This document shows positions 63,355-64,000 of a stretch of DNA of 64,000 bases, piece by piece. Numbering within the stretch: the stretch's first letter is position 1; the number at the start of each line of letters is the position of its first letter. The DNA comes from WTGA01 sp965214055 (lineage in GTDB: Bacteria; Pseudomonadota; Gammaproteobacteria; Arenicellales; Poriferihabitantaceae). A model generated the notes under the pieces. The model was not told the DNA's origin. It was given only the letters and a program-made list of their open reading frames with translations, and searched no databases. The stretch covers positions 2,914,001-2,978,000 of the forward strand of contig OZ243931.1 of the NCBI GenBank assembly GCA_965214055.1, written 5' to 3'. The translations under genes were made by a program, and so were the position numbers.

Positions 63355-63563
63355 CTTGAAATTCCTCCTGTAAGGTCACGGAAACACAAAGCGGTCAAAT
63401 CCGCTTTTGCAATTTCGATATTCTATAATGAAGTCGGGAGGCGAAGAAACCGCTTATTTTTGCCTGGGAGGGCATGCGGTCCTGGTCGCTCTGTGCAAAA
63501 CCAGATACATTCGGGTATAGTGTCGATACCAACAAGTACAATAAACATCGCGAGGCAAAGAAC

Positions 63564-64000
63564 ATGGCACTCCCCCCACCACTCGTTGAGTTAAAAATAG
63601 ATAAAAAGAAATCCGGGTTTTATGAAGGGTTCAACCAGACCGTCACCCTAAGCTCAAAAGTACTGATCGTCCTGATTGTCATCTGGGCGGCAATGGACCC
63701 GGAACGGGCCGGGCAGGTGCTCCGGGAAATCCAGAATTGGGCACTGGAGCATTTCAACGCGTACTATATCTATGCGGTTGCGTTTTATGTTTTCGTCTGC
63801 CTGTTCATCGCGTTGTACCCGCCTTTCGGAAAAGTCAAGCTGGGCGACCCGGACGGGAAACCGGAATTTGCGGATTTCTCGTGGTTCTCGATGATGTTCG
63901 GCGCGGGAATCGGCATCGGCATGCTCGGGTATGCAGCGGCGGAACCGATCTGGCATTTGGGAAACAACCCGGAAATTATTATGAGCAAGGAGGCCATCCA
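63564..64000 (+). CDS. BCCT-family betaine/carnitine/choline transporter (5' part)
   Basis: The first 145 residues of a BCCT osmolyte transporter, cut by the window edge. The protein begins MALPPPLVELKIDKKKSG, has a first membrane helix (about residues 30-50), a second (about 68-88), and the glycine-rich helix FSMMFGAGIGIGMLGYAAAEP, the BCCT TM3 motif that binds Na+ or substrate. GAGG lies upstream of ATG 63564 at good spacing. With the choline-type dehydrogenase it may serve choline-to-betaine osmoprotection. Confidence 0.9.
   Translation, partial: MALPPPLVELKIDKKKSGFYEGFNQTVTLSSKVLIVLIVIWAAMDPERAGQVLREIQNWALEHFNAYYIYAVAFYVFVCLFIALYPPFGKVKLGDPDGKPEFADFSWFSMMFGAGIGIGMLGYAAAEPIWHLGNNPEIIMSKEAI

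Noticed and set aside
1..64000. tRNA, rRNA or CRISPR arrays
   Set aside because: None seen by inspection; a covariance-model search was not possible, so a small structured RNA could be missed.

Overview
The window looks like a chromosomal segment of a free-living, aerobic gammaproteobacterium with fairly high GC. The evidence is gene content and order: gyrA-pheA-tyrA ... aroA-cmk-rpsA-ihfB-lapA-lapB followed by heptose genes, and the block nnrD-tsaE-amiC-mutL-miaA-hfq-hflX with queG nearby on the other strand. Both are gammaproteobacterial arrangements. I cannot name a genus. MutL carries the endonuclease-type C-terminal motifs, which fits a non-enterobacterial lineage. I saw no rRNA, tRNA or CRISPR array.

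Layout. 1-750: the tail of an unrecognised gene and a 5'-truncated AAA ATPase remnant. 797-10600 (minus strand): nucleoside salvage (MTI/MTA phosphorylase), rmlA, hldD, hldA, lapB, lapA, ihfB, rpsA, cmk, aroA, that is LPS sugar synthesis and LPS assembly control joined to the ribosomal S1 and aromatic-amino-acid operon. 10900-14570: a LysR regulator and a divergent EmrA/EmrB-type efflux pair, lying between aroA and tyrA. 14596-19282 (minus): tyrA, pheA, gyrA. 19675-24061: an accessory patch with a HEPN/MNT toxin-antitoxin pair (MNT frameshifted), a Tat-exported multicopper oxidase, hipB, a doubly broken hipA and a decayed rhuM. 24557-32486 (minus): hflX, hfq, miaA, mutL, amiC, tsaE, nnrD. 32667-44604: dienelactone hydrolase, CLC transporter, LysE-like protein, agmatinase-like enzyme, queG, two MFS transporters, a deoxyinosine glycosylase, a 2-hydroxyacid dehydrogenase, a degenerate partial duplication and an outer-membrane barrel protein. 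45007-51635 (minus): DUF1302, DUF1329, YCF48-like and RND permease, a recurrent envelope cluster, with two of its four genes frameshifted here. 52206-55915 (minus): ggt, orn, rsmE, rsmJ. 55966-57353: a tnpB-bearing insertion. 57391-64000: fabI, SRAP, a GMC (choline-type) dehydrogenase, a tri-haem membrane cytochrome, a DyP peroxidase and the start of a BCCT osmolyte transporter.

The most interesting item is the insertion at 55974-57345. It holds only tnpB, the RNA-guided nuclease normally carried by IS200/IS605 or IS607 elements. Those families have no long terminal inverted repeats and make no target duplication. This copy is bounded by 22-bp inverted repeats (20/22 matching, starting GGG) and flanked by a perfect 8-bp direct repeat, AAAATCAT. 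That is the footprint of a DDE-type cut-and-paste transposase, so the element looks like a non-autonomous TIR transposon that has captured a TnpB. It sits 38 bp before the fabI start codon, and both inverted repeats contain outward-facing -10-like hexamers.

Several genes (MNT, hipA, YCF48, DUF1329) are broken by apparent single-base indels, three of them beside a run of the same base. These may be real decay or sequence error. The additional loss of the catalytic core in hipA, and the multiple lesions in rhuM, argue for real decay in the accessory patch.
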